Assembly (NCBI GenBank): GCA_023417775.1
Contig: JAEZEJ010000056.1
Location: 1-18,678 of the forward strand
Length of the DNA: 18,678 bases
From: Actinomycetes bacterium
GTDB lineage: Bacteria > Actinomycetota > Actinomycetes > Propionibacteriales > Nocardioidaceae
Reading direction: 5' to 3'
Part shown: positions 5,638-13,152 of the stretch, piece after piece
Numbering within the stretch: position 1 is the stretch's first letter
Layout of the letters: each line of letters opens with the position of its first letter
The notes under the pieces: model-generated
Told to the model about the DNA's origin: nothing
Database searches by the model: none
What the model saw: only the letters and a program-made list of their open reading frames with translations
Made by a program: the position numbers and the translations under genes

Positions 5638-7131
5638 ATGAGTTTCACCGTCAATGTCAGCGCCGAACCCGCCGACCTCGACCCTGCCGTGACCGGCGAT
5701 GCCGGTGCGATCGAGGAGCTCCGGTCTGCCTTCGCCGCACAGCGCGCCGCCGTCGTGGGCCGCCCGGCGCCCACCCTGGAGGAGCGTCGCCGGCATCTCG
5801 GTGCGCTCGCGGCCGTGATCCTGGCTCACCGTGACGACATCCGCGCGGCACTCAGCGCAGACTTCGCCGTCCACCCGGAAGGATTCTCCGATCTCGTGGA
5901 GGTCCTGGGGGTCGCAGGACGCGCCGGCTACGCCGCCGAGCACCTCGGGGAGTGGATGCAGCCGGAGATCCGCGAGGCCGATCCGGCCCTCTTCGGCACC
6001 GCTCAGGTCGAGCTCAGTCGCGAGCCCAAGGGTGTCGTCGGCATCATCTCGCCCTGGAACTTCCCCTTCGAACTGTCGCTGGGCCCGCTGGCCGACATCC
6101 TCGCGGCGGGCAACCGGGCCGTCCTCAAGCCCTCGGAGCACACGCCGGCCTGCTCGGACCTGCTGCGGCGGATGATGGCGGAGACCTTCGAGCCCGAGCA
6201 GGTGACTGTCGTCACCGGTGGCGTCGAGCTGGCCCAGGAGTTCTCGACCCTCGCCTGGGACCATCTGCTGTACACCGGCAATCCGGAGGTCGGACGCCTG
6301 GTCGCCCGCGCGGCGGCCGAGAACCTGGTGCCGACCACCCTCGAACTGGGTGGCAAGTGTCCCGCGATCGTGAACGAGGACAGCGTCTCGGCCGCGACAG
6401 TCGCACAGATCGTCGGCACCAAGCTCGTCAAGAGCGGCCAGATGTGCATCAGCGTCGACTACTGCCTGGTTCCGCGCGCAGCACTGGAGGATGTCGTCCG
6501 GCTGATCCAGGACCACCTGCGCGACCGCATGCCGTCCTATGCGTCGTCCGCCGACTGCACCGGCATCATCACCGAGCGTCACCTCGATCGTCTGCTCGGA
6601 CTCGTCGACGAGGCGCGTGAGCGTGGCGTACCGGTGGTGGAGACCGAAGACGCGCCGCCGAACCGGGAGACCCGCCAGCTGCCGCTCACCCTCGTCATCG
6701 ACCCGCCGGACGACCTCGGCCTGATGCGCGAGGAGATCTTCGGTCCGATCCTGCCGATCAAGGCCTACGACACGCTCGACGAGGCGATCGCCTATGTCGC
6801 CGCCGGAGACCGTCCTCTCGGGCTCTACGTGTTCAGCCAGGACGAGGCGGCGACGCAACGGGTGCTGGCGCGCACATCGTCGGGCGGTGTCTCGGTCAAT
6901 GCCTGCGCCGTCCAGGGCGCGGTGCCGTCGCTCGGCTTCGGGGGGATCGGCCGCAGCGGCACGGGCCGCCACCACGGCATCGACGGGTTCCGCGAGTTCT
7001 CCAACCCGCGGGGCATCGTGCGTCGGGGGTCAGATGACCTGATCGAGGTGATGCACCCGCCCTATGGCGAGCTGATCGACGCGGTCGTCGACGCGGCCCT
7101 CGGGGCGGGCGCTGAGGAGGATGCGCAGTGA
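5638..7131 (+). CDS. NAD(P)-dependent aldehyde dehydrogenase, coniferyl-aldehyde-dehydrogenase-like
   Basis: The 497-residue product belongs to the aldehyde dehydrogenase superfamily, which oxidises aldehydes to carboxylic acids with NAD(P)+. Seen motifs are PWNFPFELSLGPLADILAAG (substrate/cofactor region), KPSEHTP, the general-base glutamate E236 in LELGGKCP, and the catalytic cysteine C270 in KSGQMCIS; the 34-residue spacing between the two is the family norm. EEIFGPILP and the GFGGIGRSG stretch also fit. The early entry into PWNFPF and the GQMCISVDYCLVP context resemble coniferyl aldehyde dehydrogenases, which favour bulky or aromatic aldehydes. The ATG at 5638 follows GAGGAG; an in-frame ATG at 5587 has no ribosome site. 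It heads the four-gene cluster and is probably LysR-controlled. An aldehyde from the downstream aldolase-like enzyme is an inferred substrate. Confidence 0.9.
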   Translation: MSFTVNVSAEPADLDPAVTGDAGAIEELRSAFAAQRAAVVGRPAPTLEERRRHLGALAAVILAHRDDIRAALSADFAVHPEGFSDLVEVLGVAGRAGYAAEHLGEWMQPEIREADPALFGTAQVELSREPKGVVGIISPWNFPFELSLGPLADILAAGNRAVLKPSEHTPACSDLLRRMMAETFEPEQVTVVTGGVELAQEFSTLAWDHLLYTGNPEVGRLVARAAAENLVPTTLELGGKCPAIVNEDSVSAATVAQIVGTKLVKSGQMCISVDYCLVPRAALEDVVRLIQDHLRDRMPSYASSADCTGIITERHLDRLLGLVDEARERGVPVVETEDAPPNRETRQLPLTLVIDPPDDLGLMREEIFGPILPIKAYDTLDEAIAYVAAGDRPLGLYVFSQDEAATQRVLARTSSGGVSVNACAVQGAVPSLGFGGIGRSGTGRHHGIDGFREFSNPRGIVRRGSDDLIEVMHPPYGELIDAVVDAALGAGAEEDAQ

Positions 7132-7168
7132 CCGGTGGTCGGCCGGTGGGCGAGGGAGGTCCGTCGGC

Positions 7169-8494
7169 ATGAGCGGATGGAGCAACTGGACCGGTGATGA
7201 AGGCTGCACACCTGATCAGTTCCGGCAACCGAGCTCGGTGGACGAAGTGGCCTCGGCGACGAAGGAGGCCGCCGAGGCCGGGCGGACGGTCCGGGTCGCG
7301 GGGGCAGGGCACTCGTTCAGCGATCTGGTCTGCACCGACGGCCTGCTGCTCAATCTCGACCGGTTGAGCGGTCTCCACCAGGTCGACGTGGAGGCGGGTC
7401 TGGTCACCGTGGGCGCAGGGACGCGGCTCGCCGACCTGAATCTCGCGCTGGCCTCGTATGGACTGGCGCTGGCGAATCTCGGCGACATCGACCGGCAGAG
7501 CGTCGCGGGCGCGATGTCGACCGCCACCCACGGCACTGGGCGCACGCTGGGCAACCTGGCGACACTGGTCGACGCCGTCGAGCTCGTGCTCGCGGACGGC
7601 AGTGTGCTGACCTGCGACGGATCCGATGCCGAGCTCCTGCGCGCCGCGCGAGTCAGCCTGGGCGCGCTCGGCGTCATCACCGCCTACCGCCTGTGCGTCG
7701 TCCCGGCCTTCGCCCTGCACGCGCAGGCACGGACCATGCCGCTGGCCGAGGTACGCGGCAGGCTCGACGAACTCGTCGACGCGAACGATCACTTCGAGTT
7801 CTTCGTCTTCCCGCACGCGGACGCGGCGCTGGCGAAGATGAACAACCGGACCGATGAGCCGCTGCGACCGCCGAGGGAGCTGGCGCAGCGGGTGTCGGAG
7901 TTCCTCGAGAACGGAGTGGTCGAGGCCGCATCGCGGATCGGTCGCCGGTTCCCGTCGCGCATCCCGATGCTGAACCGCTCGGTCACCCGGCTGATGACCC
8001 CGTCGGCCTGTGTCGACGAAAGCCATCGGGTCTTCGCCAGCCGTCGCTCGGTCCGTTTTACCGAGATGGAGATCGCGGTGCCGCGGGCCGCCTGCATCGC
8101 GGTGCTCGACGAGATCCGCGCCACCATCGACCGTCGACGCCTCGACGTGGGCTTCCCGATCGAGGTGCGCTTCGTGGCCGCGGACGACGGGGCTCATCTG
8201 AGTCCCTCGTACGGCCGGGAGACGGCCTATCTCGCGGTCCACATGTATCGCGGCATGCCGTGGGAGGCGTATTTCCGCGCGGTGCAGGACATCGCCCTCG
8301 CCCACGATGGGCGTCCGCACTGGGGCAAGCGTCATCTCCTGGACTCGGAGACCCTCGCCGGCCTCTACCCGGCCTGGGACCGATTCCAGGAGGTCCGTGG
8401 TCGTCTGGACCCCCAGGGAGTCTTCACCAATGGTCACCTGCGCCGGGTCCTCGGGCCGGTGCGGCAGAGCGAGGTGCACCATGCGGATCGATGA
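7169..8494 (+). CDS. FAD-linked oxidoreductase, L-gulonolactone dehydrogenase / D-arabinono-1,4-lactone oxidase-like
   Basis: The 441-residue product is a VAO-type flavoprotein. The N-terminal FAD-binding domain shows RVAGAGHSFSDL (H48 is in the usual position for flavin attachment or contact), a TDGLLLNLDRLSG segment and STATHGTGRTLGNL. The C-terminal lactone-oxidase domain shows FEFFVFPHAD, RFTEMEIAVPR, FPIEVRFVA and HWGKRH near the end. Overall order and motifs resemble the mycobacterial L-gulono-1,4-lactone dehydrogenase type (recalled, Rv1771-like). Such enzymes oxidise sugar lactones or polyols; the real substrate here is unknown. The ATG at 7169 follows AGGGAGGT at 7153-7160 with eight bases between. 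The gene lies 37 bases after ALDH and overlaps the next start by 14 bases, so it is cotranscribed. A sugar-lactone role does not fit obviously with its amino-acid-type neighbours. Confidence 0.87.
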   Translation: MSGWSNWTGDEGCTPDQFRQPSSVDEVASATKEAAEAGRTVRVAGAGHSFSDLVCTDGLLLNLDRLSGLHQVDVEAGLVTVGAGTRLADLNLALASYGLALANLGDIDRQSVAGAMSTATHGTGRTLGNLATLVDAVELVLADGSVLTCDGSDAELLRAARVSLGALGVITAYRLCVVPAFALHAQARTMPLAEVRGRLDELVDANDHFEFFVFPHADAALAKMNNRTDEPLRPPRELAQRVSEFLENGVVEAASRIGRRFPSRIPMLNRSVTRLMTPSACVDESHRVFASRRSVRFTEMEIAVPRAACIAVLDEIRATIDRRRLDVGFPIEVRFVAADDGAHLSPSYGRETAYLAVHMYRGMPWEAYFRAVQDIALAHDGRPHWGKRHLLDSETLAGLYPAWDRFQEVRGRLDPQGVFTNGHLRRVLGPVRQSEVHHADR

Positions 8495-9482
8495 GCTGCA
8501 GACGCCGGCGCTGGTGGTCGAGCAGGCGGCGCTGCGTCGCAATCTCGACCGGATGACCGCCGCCCTGCCCGGGTCGCGACTCCGGCCGCACGTCAAGGCG
8601 CACAAGTGCACGAGCCTGGCCCGGCTCCAGTACGAGAACGGTCACCGCGGCTTCACCTGCGCCACCATCCGCGAGGTCGAGGTCATGGCCGGAGAAGGAC
8701 TCGGCGAGGATCTCCTGCTGGCGAACGAGGTCCTGGATGCGCGCCGACTGGGCCGTGTGGTCGAGGCCGGTCACCGCGTCACCGTCGCCGTGGACTCGCC
8801 TCAGACGGTCCATGCGGCCGCCGCGGGCGGTGTCCGCGAGGTGGTGGTCGACGTCAACGTCGGTCTGCCGCGTTGCGGATGCCCGCCCGAGGAGGCGGGG
8901 CGGATCGCGGATCTGGCGCGGCGTGAGGGCCTGAGCGTCCGTGGGGTGATGGGGTACGAGGGTCATCTGATGCTCGTCCAGCCGGAGACCGACCGGCGGG
9001 CGCAGACCCGTCAGGCGATGGAGCTGCTGGTGAACGCCGCGGCCGATGTCGGCGGTGAGCTGGTCAGTGCGGGCGGTACCGGCACCTATGACCTGAACAT
9101 CTGGGCCAACGAGATCCAGGCCGGTTCCTACGCCCTGCTGGATACCGCCTACGGCGAGCTCGGTCAGTCTTTCGAGCAGGCCCTCTTCGTACGAGGTCGC
9201 GTCATCTCGTCCTCGACGGAGTGGGCGGTGGTGGACGTGGGCTTGAAGTCATTGAGCCTCGATCACGGCCTGCCGCGTATCGACGGGCACGAGATCTGGT
9301 TCTGCTCCGACGAGCACACCACCTTCCAGGCCGCCGACGGTCGACTCCCCGAGATCGGGTCGACCTTGCAGGTCGCCCCTTCGCATGTGGATCCGACGGT
9401 CGCCCTGCACGACCGGATATACGTCGTGGACGGCGATCAGGTGATCGACGAGTGGGCTGTGGACATGCGGGGGTGGAGATGA
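8481..9482 (+). CDS. PLP enzyme of the D-threonine aldolase / D-serine dehydratase-like family
   Basis: The 333-residue product has the alanine-racemase-like N-terminal barrel of COG3616. It begins MRIDELQTPALVVEQAAL, and RPHVKAHK carries the likely PLP lysine K39. Typical inner strands follow: ANEVLDARRL, VVVDVNVGLPRCG, GYEGHLM and SAGGTGTYD. The C-terminal domain ends with SHVDPTVALHD, where H302 and D304 form the H-x-D metal pair of D-threonine aldolases (H-x-C would point to D-serine dehydratase). Such aldolases split D-beta-hydroxy-amino acids into glycine and an aldehyde with PLP and a divalent metal. The start at 8481 overlaps the flavoprotein stop by 14 bases, with GAGG six bases upstream. 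An aldehyde dehydrogenase upstream and a permease downstream make the aldolase reading attractive, but deamination is not excluded. Confidence 0.85.
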   Translation: MRIDELQTPALVVEQAALRRNLDRMTAALPGSRLRPHVKAHKCTSLARLQYENGHRGFTCATIREVEVMAGEGLGEDLLLANEVLDARRLGRVVEAGHRVTVAVDSPQTVHAAAAGGVREVVVDVNVGLPRCGCPPEEAGRIADLARREGLSVRGVMGYEGHLMLVQPETDRRAQTRQAMELLVNAAADVGGELVSAGGTGTYDLNIWANEIQAGSYALLDTAYGELGQSFEQALFVRGRVISSSTEWAVVDVGLKSLSLDHGLPRIDGHEIWFCSDEHTTFQAADGRLPEIGSTLQVAPSHVDPTVALHDRIYVVDGDQVIDEWAVDMRGWR

Positions 9483-9596
9483 GACCTCCGTCGCGACCCC
9501 CCGTCCACCTCCCTCCAGCCCGCCCGCGCCGGAGGTAGTCCCTTCGTCCGTCCTCTCACCCCATCCGGCTCCACTCACCGCTCCCTGGGAGAAACC
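9483..9596 (+). promoter_or_regulatory. C-rich, G-poor intercistronic region, possible rut-like site
   Basis: Between the aldolase-like gene and the permease, bases 9491-9586 contain 53 C and only 17 G in 96 positions, a strong C-over-G bias typical of Rho-loading regions. ACCTCCG (9484-9490) and CGGAGGT (9530-9536) could form a stem with a long loop. GGGAGA just before the ATG at 9597 is the permease ribosome binding site. The gap may lower permease expression relative to the enzymes. Confidence 0.35.
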
Positions 9597-11018
9597 ATGT
9601 CGACCTCACCCACCAGCCCCCCGGCCACCACATCGGCCTCATCGACCGGTCGCCTCGGCACGCACCACCTCGTTCTGATGATCGTCGCGGCGGCCGCGCC
9701 GCTCGGCGTCGCCGTCGGCAATCTGCCGGCCGGTCTCGTGTTGGGCAATGGCGTCGGGCTCCCCGCCGCCTTCCTGGTCGCCGCGCTCGTCATCGCCTGT
9801 GTGGCCATCGGATTCATCCGACTCGCGCGCGAGGTCCATGCCGACGGTGGCTTCGTCGACCTCGTCCGGGCCGGCCTCGGCGACGGCTCGAGCCTCGCGG
9901 TCGCCTATCTGACCGGCGTGGCCTATTGGACGGGCTCGCTGTCCCTCGCGGCGTCCTTCGGCTACTTCAGCGCCCTCATCGCCGAGACGCTGGGCATCGA
10001 CGTGCCCTGGTGGGTGCTCACCTTCGCGGCCTTCGCGCTCGTGCTGTTCCTCGGACGCCGAGCCGCCGACCTGTCGGCGAAGATGCTGCTCCTGCTCCTC
10101 GCCGCCGAGGTGGCGGTCCTGCTGGTCCTCAACGCGGCCATCCTCGTCCGGCACGGTGCCGCCGCGCTGCCGCTCGAGGTCTTCAGCCCGGAGAATGTCC
10201 TCTCCGGCAATATCGGCCCCGCCGTCCTCGTGGGCTTCACGAGCTTCATCGGCGTCGAGTCCGCCATCCTCTACACTCGTGAGACCCGAGACCCGGCCCG
10301 ATCGATGCCCCGAGCGACCTTTGCGGCGATCGGCGTGATCGGCACGCTCTACGTGCTGACGGCGTGGCTGGTGATCGGTGGTCTGGGGACGGCGACGGCG
10401 GTGGAACAGGCGGGCGAGCTCGAGGGCGAGCTGGTCTTCGCGCTCGGACAGAACGAGCTCGGGGACACCTTCCTGGCGCTGCTCCAGATCGTCTTCGTGA
10501 CCTCGCTGCTGGCGTGTTTCGTGGCGCTGCACAATGCCAGCTCGCGGTACACCCAGACGCTCGCGAGCCGCGGTGCGCTGCCGCGACGTCTCGCGGTCGT
10601 GCACCCGACACATCTCGCGCCCTCGGCCGCCTCGACGGCCTTGGTGGGCGTGGGCGTGGTGCTGTTCATCGTCTTCGCCGCCCTCGGCGCCGCGCCGTAT
10701 ATCGGCATCGCGACCTCGTTGACCGGCCTCTTCACGCTCGGCATCGTGCTCGCACAGGCGATCGTCTCGATCTCGGTCGTCGTCTACTTCCGTCGTGCCG
10801 GCACCGCTCCGTCGTTCACGACCTTCGTCGCCCCGGTGCTCGGTGCGGTGGGTGCGCTGCTGGCCTCGCTGGCGATCGTGACCAACTACTCGGTGCTCAC
10901 CGGCTCAACATCGACCGCGGCGCGCTTGGTGCCGCTGGTCCTGTTGGCGGTGTTCGTCGCCGGCTATGTCGTGCAGGCTCGCCGCGGTGGGCGCGAGACC
11001 GAGCTGCCGCGGCCGTGA
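9597..11018 (+). CDS. APC-superfamily amino acid permease
   Basis: The 473-residue product is almost wholly hydrophobic with about 12 predicted membrane helices, after a Ser/Thr/Pro-rich cytoplasmic N-terminus (1-18). The first helix (LVLMIVAAAAPLGVAVGNLP) carries the small-residue unwound stretch used for substrate binding in amino acid-polyamine-organocation transporters. VGFTSFIGVESAILYTRETRDPARSMPRA is the family's conserved helix 6 and following loop. The ALHNASSRYTQTLASRGALPRRL segment is also typical of bacterial APC permeases. It probably imports an amino acid or amine by proton symport. As the last gene of the LysR-linked set it likely brings in the substrate handled by the PLP enzyme. 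The stop lies two bases from the convergent small membrane gene. Family is secure; substrate is not readable. Confidence 0.9.
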   Translation: MSTSPTSPPATTSASSTGRLGTHHLVLMIVAAAAPLGVAVGNLPAGLVLGNGVGLPAAFLVAALVIACVAIGFIRLAREVHADGGFVDLVRAGLGDGSSLAVAYLTGVAYWTGSLSLAASFGYFSALIAETLGIDVPWWVLTFAAFALVLFLGRRAADLSAKMLLLLLAAEVAVLLVLNAAILVRHGAAALPLEVFSPENVLSGNIGPAVLVGFTSFIGVESAILYTRETRDPARSMPRATFAAIGVIGTLYVLTAWLVIGGLGTATAVEQAGELEGELVFALGQNELGDTFLALLQIVFVTSLLACFVALHNASSRYTQTLASRGALPRRLAVVHPTHLAPSAASTALVGVGVVLFIVFAALGAAPYIGIATSLTGLFTLGIVLAQAIVSISVVVYFRRAGTAPSFTTFVAPVLGAVGALLASLAIVTNYSVLTGSTSTAARLVPLVLLAVFVAGYVVQARRGGRETELPRP

Positions 11019-11020
11019 CG

Positions 11021-11290
11021 TCAGCCGCGAGCTCGTAGGTCGACGGGGGCGAGCTCACGGACGGCGGCCCAGACGATGAAGGCGCCGCCGATCAGCACGG
11101 CACTCAGCGACCAGAGCAGGCGCATGATGCCGCTGTACACGCCGAGCACACTGCTCAGAGCACGTTGGCTGAAGAGATCGAGCTGATAGGTGATGGCGTG
11201 GAGGACGGCGCCGGAGGTCGCCTCCAGCACGACGGCCGCGATCAGTGCGATGACACCGGCGATGAGGAGCGATCGTGCGGTCCGGGGCAT
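11021..11290 (-). CDS. Small hypothetical membrane protein
   Basis: An 89-residue protein of unknown family. It has two hydrophobic helices, about residues 7-27 (SLLIAGVIALIAAVVLEATSG) and 56-77 (LLWSLSAVLIGGAFIVWAAV), joined by a loop with LDLFSQRALSSVLGVYSG, and a short charged tail. The ATG at 11288-11290 is preferred because GGAAGG lies eight bases upstream; a GTG three codons earlier overlaps that site. TAGGCT on the minus strand (11330-11325) fits a -10 element. The reading frame is tight against the convergent permease. Function is not predictable; a role with the neighbouring permease or upp is not supported by anything visible. Confidence 0.65.
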   Translation of the reverse strand: MPRTARSLLIAGVIALIAAVVLEATSGAVLHAITYQLDLFSQRALSSVLGVYSGIMRLLWSLSAVLIGGAFIVWAAVRELAPVDLRARG

Positions 11291-11356
11291 GGGGATCACC
11301 TTCCCGAAGGATCGTGGACCCTCGAGCCTAGGAGATCCAGGCCCTCACCGCATTCT

Positions 11357-11376
11357 CAAACGGACCGCTAGGTCCG
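11357..11376 (-). terminator. upp terminator
   Basis: Read on the minus strand, CGGACC-TAGC-GGTCCG (11376 to 11361) is a perfect 6-bp stem with a 4-base loop followed by TTTG, 12 bases past the upp stop codon. It fits a short intrinsic terminator for upp. Confidence 0.6.
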
Positions 11377-11388
11377 CCAGGCTCGGGA

Positions 11389-12027
11389 TCAGACGACCCC
11401 GTACAGGCGATCGCCTGCGTCGCCGAGACCCGGCACGATGTAGCCGTTCTCGTCGAGCCGCTCGTCGACGGCCGCCGTCACGACGGTGACCGGCACGTCG
11501 ATGTGCTCGAGCTCCTTCTCCAGGCGACGGACGCCCTCAGGAGCGGCCAGCAGCGTGATGGCGGTGATGTGGTCGGCGCCGCGCTTGACCAGGAAGTCGA
11601 GCGCCATCGCCAGGGTGCCGCCGGTGGCGAGCATCGGGTCCAGCACATAGCACTGGCGCCCGGACAGGTCCTCGGGCAGACGCTCGGCATAGGTCTCGGC
11701 CTGCAGGGTGTCCTCATTGCGGATCATGCCGAGGAAGCCGACCTCGGCCGTGGGGAGCAGCCGCTGCATTCCCTCGAGCATGCCCAGTCCGGCGCGCAGG
11801 ATCGGCACCACGAGCGGGGCGGGAGTGGAGAGGCGCACACCGGTCGTCGGAGCGACCGGGGTCTCGATCGCCGCCGGCTCCACGCGCACCTCGCGGGTGG
11901 CCTCATAGGCCAGCAGCGTCACGAGCTCCTCGGTCAGCCGGCGGAAGGTGGGCGAGTCGGTCGTCGTCTGCCGCAGCACGGTGAGCTTGTGGGCGACGAG
12001 GGGATGATCGAGGACGTGAACCTGCAT
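11389..12027 (-). CDS. upp: Uracil phosphoribosyltransferase
   Basis: The 212-residue product has the usual length for Upp, which salvages uracil by joining it to PRPP to make UMP in the cytoplasm. Diagnostic features are the N-terminal VHVLDHPLVAHKLTVLR, VPILRAGLGMLEGM (about 74-87), the PRPP-binding loop VLDPMLATGGT (128-138), and the C-terminal uracil-binding GYIVPGLGDAGDR. It is divergent from the tadA-associated gene. On its strand a TAGGCT hexamer (12039-12034) lies only six bases before the ATG, so the transcript probably starts at or next to the start codon. No Shine-Dalgarno sequence is visible between them, consistent with leaderless translation. Confidence 0.96.
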   Translation of the reverse strand: MQVHVLDHPLVAHKLTVLRQTTTDSPTFRRLTEELVTLLAYEATREVRVEPAAIETPVAPTTGVRLSTPAPLVVPILRAGLGMLEGMQRLLPTAEVGFLGMIRNEDTLQAETYAERLPEDLSGRQCYVLDPMLATGGTLAMALDFLVKRGADHITAITLLAAPEGVRRLEKELEHIDVPVTVVTAAVDERLDENGYIVPGLGDAGDRLYGVV

Positions 12028-12033
12028 GCCCTG

Positions 12034-12039
12034 AGCCTA
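12034..12039 (-). promoter_or_regulatory. upp -10 box, likely leaderless start
   Basis: Minus-strand TAGGCT fits the actinobacterial TAnnnT consensus. The normal 6-7 base distance from a -10 element puts +1 at the upp ATG (12027). No clear -35 box was found at the expected distance. Confidence 0.5.
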
Positions 12040-12161
12040 ACGGTCGTCGTGCCTGCCGATGTCGTGAACTCCGGGTGCGCGGCCGTCGGCCGTGTGAGTG
12101 GCGGGGTGTCGCCTGCGTCTGTCACGATGGCGGACGGGACTGTGGCGAGCCAGGAGGAATC

Positions 12162-12629
12162 GTGACCGAGGACGATGTTGACTTTGTGGTGGCCGCCTAT
12201 CGGGACGACGGCGACTGGTCGGTCATGGAGCTGTCGCCGGGGCTGGGGGAGGACTTCGCCGGGCTGAGCGAGGCGCTGCGTCGATTCCCCTCGGAGGTGG
12301 GCACTCTCGCGTTCGTCTCCGTCAAGGACGACTTCTTCGCGATCGTGCGTCGTAGTGGGCAGCAGGTCCGCGTCCTGCTGTCCGACAACACGGCCACCCT
12401 CGACTACCCGCTGGCGGCCGATATCGCCGAGGCGCTCGATGCTCCCGATCCCGATGACGATGATCCGGTCGAGCCGATCGGCGATCTGGAGATCCTCGCC
12501 GATCTCGGCGTGGCCTCGGTCGAGCTGTCGCTGCTGTGCGAGGACGACGACCTGTATCCCGACGATGTCCTGCTCGACATCGCCGAACGGCTCGGCTTCC
12601 GCGACCAGTTGGAGACGATCGTCGGGTGA
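12162..12629 (+). CDS. tRNA adenosine deaminase-associated protein (actinobacterial conserved)
   Basis: The 155-residue acidic protein matches the actinobacterial family named for its place beside tadA. It contains VVAAYRDDGDWSVMELSP at the start, a basic segment FFAIVRRSGQQVRVLLSDNT, the Asp-rich run DAPDPDDDDPVEPIGDLEIL, and a closing YPDDVLLDIAERLGF. No catalytic motif or membrane segment is seen. GTG at 12162 is chosen over the upstream ATG because AGGAGG at 12152-12157 lies four bases before it and the protein then starts at the family's usual point. Its stop overlaps the tadA start by GTGA, so translation is coupled. A helper role for TadA is suggested only by this constant linkage; biochemical function is unknown to me. 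Confidence 0.85.
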   Translation: MTEDDVDFVVAAYRDDGDWSVMELSPGLGEDFAGLSEALRRFPSEVGTLAFVSVKDDFFAIVRRSGQQVRVLLSDNTATLDYPLAADIAEALDAPDPDDDDPVEPIGDLEILADLGVASVELSLLCEDDDLYPDDVLLDIAERLGFRDQLETIVG

Positions 12630-13075
12630 GCGACGAGGCGTGGATGCTCCGCGCCCTCGAGCTGGGAGCGCACGCGGCGGCCGCCGGCGATGTGCCGGTC
12701 GGTGCGCTGGTGATCGGCCCCGACGGGTCGATCCTCGGCGAGGGGCGCAACACCCGCGAGCGTGATCTCGACCCGACGGGACATGCGGAGATCGTCGCGA
12801 TGCGTCGGGCTGCGCTGGCGCTGGGGGAGTGGCGGCTGGAGGGGTGCACGCTGGTCGTCACCCTGGAGCCCTGCACCATGTGCGCCGGAGCCTTGGTCTC
12901 GGCGCGGGTCGAGCGGCTCGTCTTCGGCGCCTTCGACGAGAAGGCCGGCGCCGTGGGCTCGCTGTGGGATGTGGTGCGCGACCGCCGCCTCAATCACCGC
13001 CCCGAGGTGCATGCCGGGGTCCTCGCCGAGGAGTCGAGCGCGCTGCTGCGCGAGTTCTTCATCGATCGCCGCTGA
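12626..13075 (+). CDS. tadA: tRNA-specific adenosine deaminase
   Basis: The 149-residue product is a zinc cytidine/deoxycytidylate-deaminase-fold enzyme that converts adenosine-34 of tRNA-Arg(ACG) to inosine. Zinc ligands are H53 in TGHAEIVAM and C83/C86 in EPCTMCAGA, and E55 is the proton shuttle. The preceding DVPVGALVIGPDG and the later ARVERLVFGAFDEKAGAVGS are typical of TadA. The start is the GTG at 12626, inside the upstream gene's TGA (GTGA overlap), giving MSDEAWMLRALELG, the usual N-terminus. Free cytidine deaminases are excluded by the LEPCTMC context and the tRNA-specific FGAFDEKAGA stretch. No tRNA-Ser gene, often found after tadA, is present here. Confidence 0.94.
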   Translation: MSDEAWMLRALELGAHAAAAGDVPVGALVIGPDGSILGEGRNTRERDLDPTGHAEIVAMRRAALALGEWRLEGCTLVVTLEPCTMCAGALVSARVERLVFGAFDEKAGAVGSLWDVVRDRRLNHRPEVHAGVLAEESSALLREFFIDRR

Positions 13076-13104
13076 CACTCAACGGGTTGGCGGTCCCGAC
13101 ACCG

Positions 13105-13139
13105 TGAGACGACCCCGGGGTGCTCTCAGGGTCGTCTCA
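13105..13139 (+). terminator. tadA operon terminator-like stem-loop
   Basis: TGAGACGACCC (13105-13115) and GGGTCGTCTCA (13129-13139) form a perfect 11-bp stem around a 13-base loop, 30 bases after the tadA stop. No T-run follows. The right arm overlaps the CTCAGGG repeats of the next promoter, so it may also serve as regulatory DNA. Confidence 0.55.
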
Positions 13140-13142
13140 GGG
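13125..13142 (+). promoter_or_regulatory. Direct repeat CTCAGGG, 11-bp period, putative response-regulator site
   Basis: CTCAGGG at 13125-13131 and again at 13136-13142 are exactly 11 bases apart, placing them on the same DNA face. They lie just upstream of the -35 box, and an inverted CCTGAG follows at 13148-13153. Tandem heptamers at one helical turn are the usual target of OmpR-class response regulators acting as activators. No regulator gene is in the window. Confidence 0.5.
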
Positions 13143-13152
13143 CGGAACCTGA

